A DNA stretch of 64,000 bases from Palaemon carinicauda (lineage: Eukaryota > Arthropoda > Malacostraca > Decapoda > Palaemonidae). A program made the position numbers and the translations under genes. This document shows, one piece after another, positions 32,131-43,456 of this stretch (position 1 is its first letter; every line of letters begins with the position of its first letter). Where the stretch lies: NCBI RefSeq assembly GCF_036898095.1, contig NC_090765.1, positions 34,410,835 to 34,474,834 on the forward strand. Reading direction: 5' to 3'. Under the pieces are notes generated by a model. The model had not been told where the DNA came from, ran no database searches, and worked only from the letters and a program-made list of their open reading frames with translations.

Positions 32131-32529
32131 CCCAGGGGGGTGGGTAGAGACCAACATTACGTGTTACATTATTATGAGCTAAGTATTTTGTATTTCATTT
32201 TAGCAGTTATTCAAAATAACAAACATAAAATAAATAAGTACCTGGTAAGGAAGTCGACTTGAACAATTACTCTGCCTTTTTAAGTACGTCTTCCTTACTG
32301 AGCCTCGCGATCCTCTTAGGATACTGAGCGACTCCTAGGAGCTGAAGTATCAAGGGTTGCCACCCGTACTAAAGGACCTCATCAAAACCTCTAATCTAGG
32401 CGCTTCTCAAGAAAAGAATTTGACCACCCGCCAAATCAACCAGGATGCGAAAGGCTTCTTAGCCTTCCGGACAACCCAAAAACAACAATAAAAAACATTT
32501 CAAGAGAAAGATTAAAAAAGGTTATGGAA

Positions 32530-34003
32530 TTAGGGGAATGTAGTGGTTGAGCCCTCACCCACTACTGCACTCGCTGCTACGAATGGTCCCAGGGTGTAGC
32601 AGTTCTCGTAAAGAGACTGGACATCTTTAAGATAAAAAGACGCGAACACTGACTTGCTTCTCCAATAGGTTGCGTCCATTATATTCTGCAGAGATCTATT
32701 TTGTTTAAAGGCCACTGAAGTTGCGACAGCTCTAACTTCATGTGTCCTTACCTTCAGCAAAGCATGGTCTTCCTCATTCAGATGGGAATGAGCCTCTCGT
32801 ATCAACAGTCTGATATAATAGGAAACTGCATTCTTTGACATAGGTAAAAAAAGGTTTCTTAATAGCACACCATAAAGCTTCTGACTGTCCTCGTAAAGGT
32901 TTAGTTCGTCTTAAATAGAACTTAAGAGCTCTAACAGGGCATAAGACTCTTTCTAGTTCATTTCCAACCAAATTAGAAAGGCTTGGAATATCGAACGATT
33001 TCGGCCAAGGACGAGAAGGTAGTTCGTTTTTGGCTAGAAAACCAAGCTGTAAAGAACATGTAGCCGTTTCAGATGAAAATCCGATGTTCCTGCTGAAGGC
33101 GTGTATCTCACTGACTCTTTTAGCTGTTGCTAAGCAGACGAGGAAAAGAGTCTTTAAAGTGAGATCTTTAAAGGAGGCTGATTGTAGTGGCTCGAACCTT
33201 TCTGACATAAGGAATCTTAGTACCACGTCTAAATTCCAACCTGGTGTAGCCAAACGACGCTCCTTCGAGGTCTCAAAAGACTTAAGGAGGTCCTGTAGAT
33301 CTTTGTTGTTGGAAAGATCTAAGCCTCTGTGACGGAAGACTGTTGCCAACATGCTTCTGTAACCTTTGATTGTGGGAGCTGAAAGAGATCTTTCCTTCCT
33401 CAGGTATAATAGGAAGTCAGCTATTTGGGTTACAGAGGTACTGGTTGAGGATACTGATACCGATTTGCACCAGCTTCGAAATACTTCCCACTTCGACTGG
33501 TAGACTCTAAGAGTGGATGTCCTCCTTGCTCTAGCAATCGCCCTGGCTGCCTCCTTCGAAAAGCCTCTAGCTCTCGAGAGTCTTTCGATAGTCTGAAGGC
33601 AGTCAGACGAAGAGCGTGGAGGCTTGGGTGTACCTTCTTTACGTGTGGCTGACGTAGAAGGTCCACTCTTAGAGGAAGAGTTCTGGGAACGTCCACCAGC
33701 CATTGAAGTACCTCGGTGAACCATTCTCTCGCGGGCCAGAGGGGAGCAACTAACGTCAACCTTGTCCCTTCGTGAGAGGCGAACTTCTGCAGTACCTTGT
33801 TGACAATCTTGAACGGGGGGAATGCATAAAGGTCTAGATGGGACCAATCCAGTAGAAAGGCATCTATATGAACTGCTGCTGGGTCCGGGATTGGCGAGCA
33901 ATAATTTGGGAACCTCTTGGTCATCGAGGTTGCAAAGAGATCTATGGTAGGTTGGCCCCATGTGGCCCATAGTCTCTTGCACACATCCTTGTGTAGGGTC
34001 CAT
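32530..34003 (-). pseudogene. Element C tyrosine recombinase with one frameshift
   Basis: Frame 32774-34003 carries the N-terminal and core-binding part and the first catalytic Arg (TAKRVSE). Frame 32530-32868 carries LPMSKNAVSYY, THEVRAV (His-x-x-Arg), TYWRSKS and FASFYLKD (Tyr). The switch is at the A7 run near 32847-32853, where A and F lack the extra base. Apart from this single indel the catalytic set is complete, so the loss is recent. Confidence 0.8.
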
Positions 34004-35680
34004 TCTGTAGGGATGATTTGACCCTTCCGACTGAGGCAGTCCGCCATGACATTCATGTCGCCTTGAATGAACCTCGTTACTAGAGAAAGGTTAAGATCTC
34101 TTGACCAAGTGAGGAGGTCCCTTGCGATCTCGTACAACGTCATAGAATGGGTCCCTCCTTGTTTGGAGATGTACGCCAAGGCCGTGGTGTTGTCTGAGTT
34201 CACCTCCACCACCTTGCCTAGAAGGAGGGACTTGAAGCTTTTCAAGGCCAGATGAACTGCCAGTAGCTCCTTGCAGTTGATATGTAACGTTCTTTGATTC
34301 GAGTTCCAAGATCCCGAGCATTCCCGACCGTCTAATGTCGCACCCCAACCCGTGTCCGATGCGTCCGAGAAGAGAACGTGGTTGGGGGGTCTGAACAGCT
34401 AGGGGCAGACCCTCTCTGAGGTGGATGTTGTCCTTCCACCAAGTCAGTGATGACTTCATCTTCTCGGAAATGGGAATCGAGACCGCTTCTAGCGTCTTGT
34501 CCTTTTTCCAGTGCACAGCTAGGTGAAATTGAAGGGGACGGAGGTGCAGTCTCCCTAACGCGATGAACTGTGCCAGGGATGAAAGCGTCCCTATCAGACT
34601 CATCCACTGTCTGACTGAACATCGGTCCTTCTTTAGCATGTTCTGGATGCATCCTTGGGCTTGACTTGTTCTGGGGGCCGACGGAAAAGCCCGAAAAGCT
34701 TGACTGTGAATCTCCATCCCTAAGTACACTATAGTTTGGGATGGGACCAGTTGGGACTTTTCCATATTGACCAGGAGACCCAATTCCTTGGTCAGATCTA
34801 GAGTCCACTTTAGATTCTCCAGACAGCGACGACTGGAAGCAGCTCTTAGAAGCCAGTCGTCCAAATAGAGGGAGGCTCTGATGTCCGCTAAATGCAGGAA
34901 TTTGGCAATATTCCTCATCAGTTTCGTAAAGACAAGAGGAGCCGTGCTTAGGCCAAAGCACAGGGCTTGAAATTGGTAGACAACCTTCCCGTAAACGAAC
35001 CTTAGATAAGGTTGGGAATCTGGGTGGATGGGGACGTGAAAGTAAGCGTCCCTTAGGTCTAAAGAGACCATCCAGTCTTCCTTCCTGACCGCTGCTAGCA
35101 CAGACTTTGTCGTCTCCATGGCGAACGTCTGCTTTGTGACAAAGACATTCAGAGCACTGACGTCTAGCACCGGCCTCCACCCTCCTGTCTTCTTTACCAC
35201 TAAGAAGAGACGGTTGTAGAAGCCCGGGGATTGATGGTCCCGGACTTTGACTACCGCTCCCTTTTCTAGTAAGAGGGACACCTCTTGCTTCAAAGCTTGT
35301 CTCTTGTCCTCCTCTCTGTACCTGGGAGAGAGGTCGATGGGCGACGTTGCTAGAGGGGGTTTGCGTATAAACGGGATCTTGTACCCTTCTCTGAGCAACT
35401 TCACAGATTGAGCATCTGCGCCCCTTTTCTCCCAGGACTGCCAGAAGTTCTTGAGTCTGGCTCCCACTGCTGTCTGAAGAATGTGGCAGTCAGACTCTGC
35501 CCTTAAAGGACTTGGTACCTTTCTTCTTAATTCCGCGTCTCCCTTCGGCACGAGCACCTCCTCTGCTGGAGGCTCTGCCACGAAAGGGCGGAATGAACCT
35601 GGACGCTGGAGTGTCCATCCTGGGTCTAGACACGGTAGGCAAAGGGGTGGCTTTGCGAGCAGATGACGCAACCAGGTCAT
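33430..35680 (-). pseudogene. Element C RT-RNase H-methyltransferase-like gene with one frameshift
   Basis: 34091-35680 encodes RT: SPGFYNRLFLV, GGWRPVLDVS, SLDLRDAYFHVPIH, CFGLSTAPLVF and YLDDWLLRA are all intact. Just after GLPLAVQTP the frame changes at a G6 run (34384-34389). RNase H and the methyltransferase-like part resume in the frame of 33430-34245 (NSDNTTAL, NVMADCLSR, DLFATS, FPPFKI). The ancestral gene corresponds closely to that of F. Confidence 0.8.
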
Positions 35681-37320
35681 GCGTGTCCTTTTGAATCAAG
35701 GAGGCAGCAATCTCCTTTATCAACTCTTCTGGGAAAAGGCACTTTGAGAGAGGAGCAAACATAAGTTCCGATCTCTGACACTGTGTAACTCCAGCTGACA
35801 AGAAGGAGCAAAGGTTTTCCCGTTTCTTGAGGACCCCGGAAACGAACGAAGCCGCAAGCTCACTGGAACCGTCCCGTATGGCCTTGTCCATGCAGGACAT
35901 AATGAGCATGGAAGTATCCTTGTCAGAAGGGGAGATCTTCCTGCTCAACGCTCCCAAACACCAGTCCAAAAAGTTAAAAACCTCGAAGGCTCTGAACACT
36001 CCTTTCATCAGATGGTCTAAGTCTGAAGGAGTCCAACAAATCTTGGAGCGTCTCATGGCTAGCCTGCGGGGAGAGTCTACTAGGCTTGAGAAGTCGCCCT
36101 GGGCAGAGGCAGGAACTCCCAAGCCGAGAACTTCTCCCGTGGCATACCAGACGCTCGATCTGGAAGAGTGTTTCGCAGGGGGAAACGTGAATGCTGTCTT
36201 CCCAAGGTGCTTTTTGGACTGCAACCATTCTCCCAACACTCTTAAAGCTCTCTTAGACGAGCGGGCGAGGACGAGCTTCGTAAAGGCAGGCGCGGATGAC
36301 TGCGTGCCTAAAGCGAACTCAGATGGAGGTGAGCGTGGGGCCGCAGAAACAAACTGATCGGGATACATCTCCCTGAACAGTGCAAGAACTTTCCTAAAGT
36401 CCAAGGAGGGAGGCGTGGTCTTGGGTTCGTCGATGTCCGTATGCGGGTCGTCAATGTGTGCAGCGTCGTCATCATCAGAGAGTCCATCATCTGAATACTG
36501 AGGAGGAAGCAGCAAAGGAGTAGGAGTTGGCTGGTCAGCTGAGTCCGGCAGCACGGGTGCATGCGTGACTGCACCGGACGCAACGTCATGGAACTGTTGC
36601 CCAGTCTGTGAGCTGGCAACTACCATAGCAGCGCGGGGGCGCAAAGCGTCTACTCCTGACTGTCTAGTCTGCTGTGGGCGAGTAGTGGTAACCACACTGG
36701 GTTGCGGAAGTTGACGCACAGCGTCAAAACAAAACAACTTGGGTTGTTGTTGTAACTCGCGAACGTCAACGGATGGTTCCGTGCGTCGCTGAACGTCAAC
36801 ATGCGGCTGGCAGCGCATGGGTGGCGGGACTCTCACAGCTGGAGTGCGGGAGAAGGTAGCCTCAGCGTCCACTGGACGCACAACCGTGGGAGGTTGTAGG
36901 CTAGCGGTTGGTGCAGCGTCAACCTTCTCCGCACGAAAGTCCTGCATTAATGACGTCAACTGAGTCTGCATGGTCTGCAGCAAAGACCACTTAGGGTCTA
37001 CAGTAGCAGGTGCGGCAACAGACGGAGTTACTGCCTGATGCGGTACCGCTTTGCCTCTCTTAGGAGGTGTGCAGTCATCGGAAGACTGCAGCGAGTCCGA
37101 AACTGACCCAGTGGCTACAACTGGGCCGTTGGACTTGCGCGGAAGGGACCGACTTGCGTTTAAGAGGCCGTGAGACCTTGGTCCATTGTTTCTTCCGAGA
37201 AACATCTTCCGCAGACGAGGAATAAATGGGCTCTCTCGTCTTCTTGTGGGTGGGACGATCTTGGATAGATACGTCCGAAACCACGGAGGGAACGTCTGTT
37301 CGCTGATTAAAGCCTCTCAA
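35490..37320 (-). pseudogene. Element C Gag, N-terminal frameshift and 5' truncation
   Basis: 35490-37205 encodes the middle and C-terminal Gag (SLDFRKVLALFREMYP, WYATGEVLGLGVPASAQ, FNFLDWCLGALS, ISPSDKDTSMLIMSCMDKAI, ending in an Arg/Gly/Lys-rich tail) and aligns with F Gag. Upstream residues (RPLKRKSVPSAQV) are in the frame of 37075-37320, so a shift lies near 37090-37140. The Cys-rich N-terminus seen in F Gag would lie beyond 37335 and is missing. Confidence 0.75.
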
Positions 37321-37334
37321 ACCCTTTGGTCGTA

Positions 37335-37810
37335 CAGTGAACCCTCGCTACTTCGCGGTTCGACAATCGCGGATTCACCACTTCGCGGGGTTTTCCCATA
37401 ACCCATATATATATACATATCGCGGATTTTCCGGAAAATTCGAAAATACCGCGAAATCTGAAGATAACCAAATACGATATTTTGTTACCTGTAATTCCAT
37501 TAATACTGTAATTAGTAATATCTGCTCTTACTGATTGTTCATTGCATTACATATGATATATAATTCAGCACAGAAAGAAATAAAACACGAAAAGAGAATG
37601 TGATCATACGATAATTCAGTACGTAGTAAAATTAAATCGAACATGAAACGCAAATCAGATGCAGTCATACCATATTAGAATGGTGTGTACTGTAATGGAT
37701 GTGCTTCTTTTCCATGAATCTTTTGTATGTATACGTACGTAGTACAGTACTGCATCCAATAATATTCTTTGTTGCAAAAATCACATTTCGAATAAGTACT
37801 GTAAGCGTAC

Positions 37811-37876
<66 letters not shown>

Positions 37877-38249
37877 TAAAATAGCGTACGTACGTAAATT
37901 TTTATTATTATTGTTATTATTATTATTATTGTTGTTGTTGTTAATAAAATTATTATTGTTATTATTATTAATCATTATTATTATTATTATTACTGTACTG
38001 TACAGTATTATTATCATTATTTATTATTATTACGGTACCCTTGTACTTAATCTACGTACGTTCAGTATGCGCGGGGCATCTTCTATGAGTAACCAACGCA
38101 CCATGTACTGTAAGACGGGTTGTGATTGGTTCAAGCGCTGACAGATGACGAATCAAAACTCAAGTTTTGTTATCTAGCCTGTGATTGGTGTTTTGCCCGC
38201 ATCTTCAACTTCCAGCATCACAGTTCTCGCGGGTCTGCATCGTTCACTT
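37335..38249. mobile_element. Probable Tigger/pogo-like DNA transposon end (runs into assembly gap)
   Basis: Sequence changes abruptly at TA|CAGTGAACCCTCGCTACTTCG, with further CGCGG words ('cggttcgacaatcgcgg', 'attcaccacttcgcgggg', 'tatcgcggattttccgg'). CAGTG…CGCGG ends following a TA are typical of Tigger/pogo TIRs. No transposase is visible; the other TIR and any transposase would be in or beyond the gap. Part of the stretch is (GA)n (37811-37872) and (ATT)n (37901-38030). Confidence 0.55.
37811..38030. repeat. (GA)n and (ATT)n microsatellites
   Basis: GA tract at 37811-37872 and interrupted TTATTA/TTGTTG tracts at 37901-38030. ORFs here (poly-Leu, poly-Asn) are artefacts. Confidence 0.9.
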
Positions 38250-38749
38250 NNNNNNNNNNNNNNNNNNNNNNNNNNNNNNNNNNNNNNNNNNNNNNNNNNN
38301 NNNNNNNNNNNNNNNNNNNNNNNNNNNNNNNNNNNNNNNNNNNNNNNNNNNNNNNNNNNNNNNNNNNNNNNNNNNNNNNNNNNNNNNNNNNNNNNNNNNN
38401 NNNNNNNNNNNNNNNNNNNNNNNNNNNNNNNNNNNNNNNNNNNNNNNNNNNNNNNNNNNNNNNNNNNNNNNNNNNNNNNNNNNNNNNNNNNNNNNNNNNN
38501 NNNNNNNNNNNNNNNNNNNNNNNNNNNNNNNNNNNNNNNNNNNNNNNNNNNNNNNNNNNNNNNNNNNNNNNNNNNNNNNNNNNNNNNNNNNNNNNNNNNN
38601 NNNNNNNNNNNNNNNNNNNNNNNNNNNNNNNNNNNNNNNNNNNNNNNNNNNNNNNNNNNNNNNNNNNNNNNNNNNNNNNNNNNNNNNNNNNNNNNNNNNN
38701 NNNNNNNNNNNNNNNNNNNNNNNNNNNNNNNNNNNNNNNNNNNNNNNNN
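38250..38749. other. Assembly gap of exactly 500 N
   Basis: Unknown bases; the round length suggests a placeholder, not a measured gap. ORFs that span it are meaningless. Confidence 1.
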
Positions 38750-39792
38750 ATTATTTACTTCAGGAAAAAAAATGTATTGATATATTTTTTTCTGTTTAAA
38801 ATGTTGTCCCGACCTTATCTGTATGTTTACCACAGAATCTCGCTGTCTGTTACTGCTGGTACAAGCCACTCGTTTATGTGTTCTCCATCCTGTAATACAT
38901 TATGATTATTAAGAAAAGATACAGGTAGGAAGCCCAAATATGGATGTATGTATTACGCTTTTACAGTAAAAGATATAGAGTATGTATAAATCGCAATATA
39001 ACTAGTCGTTAAAATACATACAATAGTTGTGTCAGTGGTAACAAATTGGAAATGCCTATTAAACATAATTAGAGCGATGAATTATGTTCTCATAACCTAA
39101 CCTTAAAAGGTATTCTTAACAAAACAGGGGTCTTTGCTTCTATGAATCCATAGACCTGACCTGACCTATGCACTCAGAAATCCTCGTAAATGAAGTTATG
39201 AGTTTTAACCTAACAAGCGCTGTCCATACCCTGATTCCCCCCCCCCCCATTGACGACACACCACTTCATGAATATGGTGATATATTGTTTGATTTTATTA
39301 TAGTATGTTAAATTTTTATTACGACATTAGAAATGATATAATCAAATAGGTCTGTTCAAACTTGCCATTTTGGTAAAGTTTTAGATTCAACCAAATTGGG
39401 AAATGTATTATATTAATATATTTTCCTAGTAAAGCATGTGATAACAAAAAACTTTCTCTCAATACATTATTGACGCTGATGTCTACTTACAGAGATAATT
39501 ATTCAGTTATTGTAGGTCTGCATTTTATTTCTAAGTGTTCTGTATACCTTTACGCTGCCACGGGACCTAGCTCTTGTTCGTTTGTATGTCTGTTTTCATC
39601 TTACTTGGCTCCGCCCCATTGCGTAATGTGACAATATTTGCTTGAATGCGCATTTGCTCCTCCCACTAATGTCGCTCCTCCAATCTAAATACTACTGGGT
39701 TCTTTTCAAGGGTTATTATTGGACGATTCATTGGTCTCTCAGTCTTGTTTCAAGGATCTGTTTTTCGTGCAATATAACATTGTAAACGATAG
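38750..39792. other. Sequence between gap and element D, no gene visible
   Basis: AT-rich, with a C10-11 run near 39237-39247. No repeat match inside the window, no exon or domain seen. Confidence 0.5.
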
Positions 39793-41050
39793 TTTTTCAA
39801 TATTAAACTTACCCGATAATCATGTAGCTGTCAACTCCGTTGCCCGACAGAATTCTATGGAGGGATACGCCAGCTATCACAATACTAGAAGGGGGTGTAT
39901 TTACCAGCGCCACCTGTGGCCAGGTACTCAAGTACTTCTTGTTGACACCTCCTCAATTATTCCTCTGTCGTGCTTCCGGCAAGACGTTCTGGGATACGCT
40001 TATGTTCTTGGAGTATTTTCACGACTTTGGTGAAGTATTTCTCTTTGATTTCGGCTGTCGCTTTACTGGAAACTTCTATATTAGCTTAGTTAGCTTTTGG
40101 AATTAATTTGATTAATTATGGTGACGAGAGAGTATGAACTCTCGTTCACCTTTCTATGGCCGACCCTTCCCTTAGACGGAAGTGTTGGTGTCTAAGAGAG
40201 TATAGACTCTCTTTCTTAATTTTGCTTAACAAAAGTTATAGATTTATTTTATATCTCTCCGCCTCTTATAGGCCTCTTCGATTAACTTCCTTTTATTATA
40301 AACTCATTAAAATTAATTTTTATATTTGTTTATATTCGACCTTCCTAATAGTAGGCGGTCTTTTACCGAAGTTAATAAACTTTGAGCCCGTCATTTCGGT
40401 TTTACCTGTTAACATATTTTGCTATTTCCGCCACAGAGTTTGAAAGATTTTCTTTGACAGTCTCGTACTGTTTTCAAAGTTGAACTAACGTTTTGTTTTG
40501 TCTCTGCAGTTGTTGACGTTCAGAACGTTCAACTTGCACTCTATCGTTACGATAGAGAAAGAATGTTCACGGTTTCACGTTGCAGTAAGAGTAACCGTGT
40601 CTAGCGTTTTGTTCATTCTTTCTTAACTTAATGGTTTTGATCCTAATAAAGGAACTTTTCAGTTTTTTCCTTTAACAATAATATGTTTTAACGATATATA
40701 TGATTGGGCTCTTCTCTCAGGTTCTAAGTCAAGAGAGAGAGAGAGATAGAGACGGAGGGAGAAAGAGGATAAACGTTTCATTCAAGCCTGCCAGGCGTAC
40801 GAGTAACGTCGTTATCGTTTTTGCTCTTCTCCCTAGTCTCTTTAGGGGAAGAAACTAAACGTTTTTAGAGTGATCTAGTGTTTAGTCTCTTTCCAACCAC
40901 TGAATTATCTTTCATTAGATTTTTCTGTTACATTGTAATTCTGTTTTCGCAATTACTAACTTTGAGAAAGGATAGAATTGCGTATTTCAGGTACAAACCA
41001 CTTAAAGTTTCGAGTTCAGTGAAATAAGTGCAAACAGAAATCAAAGTGAT
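39793..41050 (+). promoter_or_regulatory. Element D left ITR and leader
   Basis: The ITR body has CCAGCGCCACCTGTGGCCAGG. The leader lacks ORFs of note and contains adjacent inverted repeats GTTGACGTTCAGAACGTTCAAC-like (~40512-40533) and CTCTATCGTTACGATAGAG (~40541-40559). These are shared with A and G, whereas F has only a short ~380-base leader before Gag. Confidence 0.6.
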
Positions 41051-41529
41051 AAGTGATTAGTGCGTGAGGGTACTTTTGTGCGCGCCAGTCGTCCTCCCAG
41101 TCCGGGACCTCTTGCAAGCTCCCAAGCCCAGGGGAGAAGCAATGTCGAAGGGCATAAGGGTTCAGCAGGCCTTGATCGGCGCACAGAAGTATTCTCGGTG
41201 GTTGTGGGCGTGTCTTACCGAGACCGTCACTCCCACCCGCAGACGATTGAGCCCTTATTTTGCTCGTCTGCAGAAGAGATTAGGGGAGAAAATAAAGGCA
41301 GAGTAACGCTGGTCTCAGGTCTCAAGACCTCTTAAACGTTAAGTCCAGACCTATGCCAGACGTACGAAGTTAAAGTTCACAACCCGAATGCAGTCATTGG
41401 GTTAGCTCTGACTCTCCTCAGTCATCAGTTGATTACACTCCGCCTAAGAGGAGTAAGGTTCTGCCACAACAGATCTCTGCTGTTAAGGCTTTACCTCAGC
41501 AGAACTTAGTGTCTGCCGACCCCAAGTTA

Positions 41530-41995
41530 ACTCTACTGCAGTCCATACAGTCACAACTTTCGGTCTTGATGCGTGAGTGTCGGGCTGAGAGTGTTGCGCC
41601 TCCGCCTCCGCCTACACTCCCCCCCGCCTATGATCGCTCCGCCTGATCACAGTACCACCTGCCAGGCGTACGATGTTGTGAACTCTACTACAGTCCATGC
41701 AAGCACAGCTTTCGGACTTGATGCGTGAGTGTCGGGCTGAGAGTGTTGCTCCTCCGCCTCCGCCTACACTCCCTCCACCTACACTCGCTCCGCCTGATCA
41801 CAGTACCATCTGCCAGGCGTACGATGTTGTGGACTCTACTACAGTCCATGCAAGCACAGCTTTCGGACTTGATGCGTGAGTGTCGGGCTGAGAGTGTTGC
41901 TCCTCCGCCTCCGCCTACACTCCCTCCACCTACACTCGCTCCGCCTGATCGCAGTACCACCTGCCAGCAGTTCCACCTGCCAGGCGTACGATGTT
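41530..41995 (+). repeat. Three ~153-bp tandem copies inside element D Gag
   Basis: Unit starts near 41530, 41681 and 41837. Each contains CTTTCGGACTTGATGCGTGA, 'gtcgggctgagagtgttg', a CCTCCGCCT stretch and 'ctgccaggcgtacgatgttg'. Confidence 0.9.
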
Positions 41996-42654
41996 GAGCC
42001 ACGTGCTGAGTTTGCTGTTCCCTGTGGTGTTCAGCCTCCGCCTTCCTTAAGGCAACCTTTACATTGGGATCAGGAGGATTATACCTCTCTTCCTCCGCCT
42101 CCACTTGCTGCTCCACCAGTGATGCAACACTCGGTTGAGGTACAACAACCTCTCCCGTCCATGAGTCAGTCTCCTCAGCTCTCGCTGCAGCGAGCTCTAC
42201 CCTCCACAAGGCAAGCACCACAACACCTTAGCCTTGCGCCTCAGGAGCCTCAGCTTGCGAGACATTTACCTTGTTCTGCGCAACCTCTTCCTCATCGCGC
42301 TCCGCTCACACCACAGGAACTGGAACTTGCTACTCCGCTTCCGCCAACCGCTCAGCAAGCGCAACCCTTGGGTTCAACCACTCATGCTAGGAGTCAGCCT
42401 CCTCCACCCATGCGCCTTCCTTCTGCTTGTCTTTTATTCAGCCTTTGCAGACTGAGCCTCAGGTGTTCCCTCATCGGAGTCTTGAAGAGGAAACCACAAC
42501 TATTGTTGTTCCAGCTCGTTCTGACTCTGCTGTTCAGCATACCTTACCTCCATTTTCATACCATGGTTTAAACCCCATGCAAGCATGCATAAAGCACTCT
42601 AGCACTGGTCATGGAATTTCTGAGAAATGTTAAACGCCATGCACACGCTCTGCT

Positions 42655-42860
42655 TTCCTTACAGCAGGCTCTGCTTACAGCAGGCTCTGCTTACTACATG
42701 CTCAGCATACAGCATGCTCTGCATTCAGCATGCTCTGCATACAACATGCTCTGCATACAGCATGCTCTGCATTCAGCATGCTCTGCATACAACATGCTCT
42801 ACATACAGCATGCTCTGCATTCAGCATACTCTGCATACATCATGCTCTGCATACCTTACC
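42655..42860 (+). repeat. 15-bp minisatellite inside element D Gag
   Basis: About 13 copies near CAGCATGCTCTGCAT with variants ACAACATGCTCTGCA and TCAGCATGCTCTGCA. It sits at the place of the Gln/Pro-rich linker of F Gag. Confidence 0.9.
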
Positions 42861-43456
42861 GCATGCTTCTCAACACATCTTGGGTTGTTGCCAACTCACT
42901 AGACTGTCAAGCAGTTTCATAACGTTGCCTTCTAGTCTGCTGCTTTTGCACCAGTGAACCCTCACTCAGAGAACTTAGCTTTGCTAGGATAAGGTCCCTG
43001 TAGATGAGAAAGTTCTTTTCTCCCTCCTTCTGATATTCCCTTGAGGACTCTGTCATTTGGAGGGAGCCTTTAGCTGCATAACCTCTTATGGACTTTTATT
43101 TAAGCATAACATGCTTACAGGGAAGGTAATGGTTCCACTTCAGCCGCTAATCCCGTCTGTTACCACACCTGCTCCCATAGACCTTGAGCTGTGTTGCATG
43201 ACATGCAGTCCAAGCTTAGTCCTTGTTAGAGGATTTTTTGTTTACGGAGTCAATGTGTCACGGGGAAGACGTTCAACAACCAACAGAAGGGACTTGTTGT
43301 GACGCAGTGCGGCAACCTCAGCAACCCGTTAAGGAGTTGTCTGTACGACCCAGACAGTCTAGACAGATTCGGGTTGTCACTGTACTTCCTCGCTTGCCCA
43401 TGATTGACAGTTTACAGACTGTGCAGCAGTATCATGATCTTGTGTCCGGCTCCGTC

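Larger units (their letters stand above)
23018..37334 (-). mobile_element. DIRS-type retrotransposon C (minus strand, split by element B, 5' end lost)
   Basis: Its right ITR and one half of its ICR lie at 23018-23322. The other ICR half and the genes lie at 32090-37334. Element B (8.77 kb) fills the gap. Terminal sequence TTACCCGGTGATTATATAAG is present on both sides of B, confirming a single split element. Gag, RT and YR can all be recognised but carry frameshifts. The left ITR and leader are absent: the element stops at 37334, where a Tigger-like terminus begins. Confidence 0.85.
41055..43456 (+). pseudogene. Element D Gag remnant
   Basis: Fragments recognisable by comparison with F: RASRPPSPGPLASSQAQGRS (from ~41084), a run matching the PPKRGK region (~41440) and a DPK-type segment, then repeated Pro-rich stretches, and near 43260-43456 the block with EGTCCDAVRQPQQP and VQQYHDLVSGSV. 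Stops and shifts occur throughout. Two amplifications interrupt it (41530-41990 and 42655-42860). The Cys-rich N-terminus and the whole C-terminal domain are absent. Confidence 0.7.

Noticed and set aside
38126..38905. ORFs across the N gap
   Set aside because: Unknown bases are read as open codons; nothing real can be inferred.
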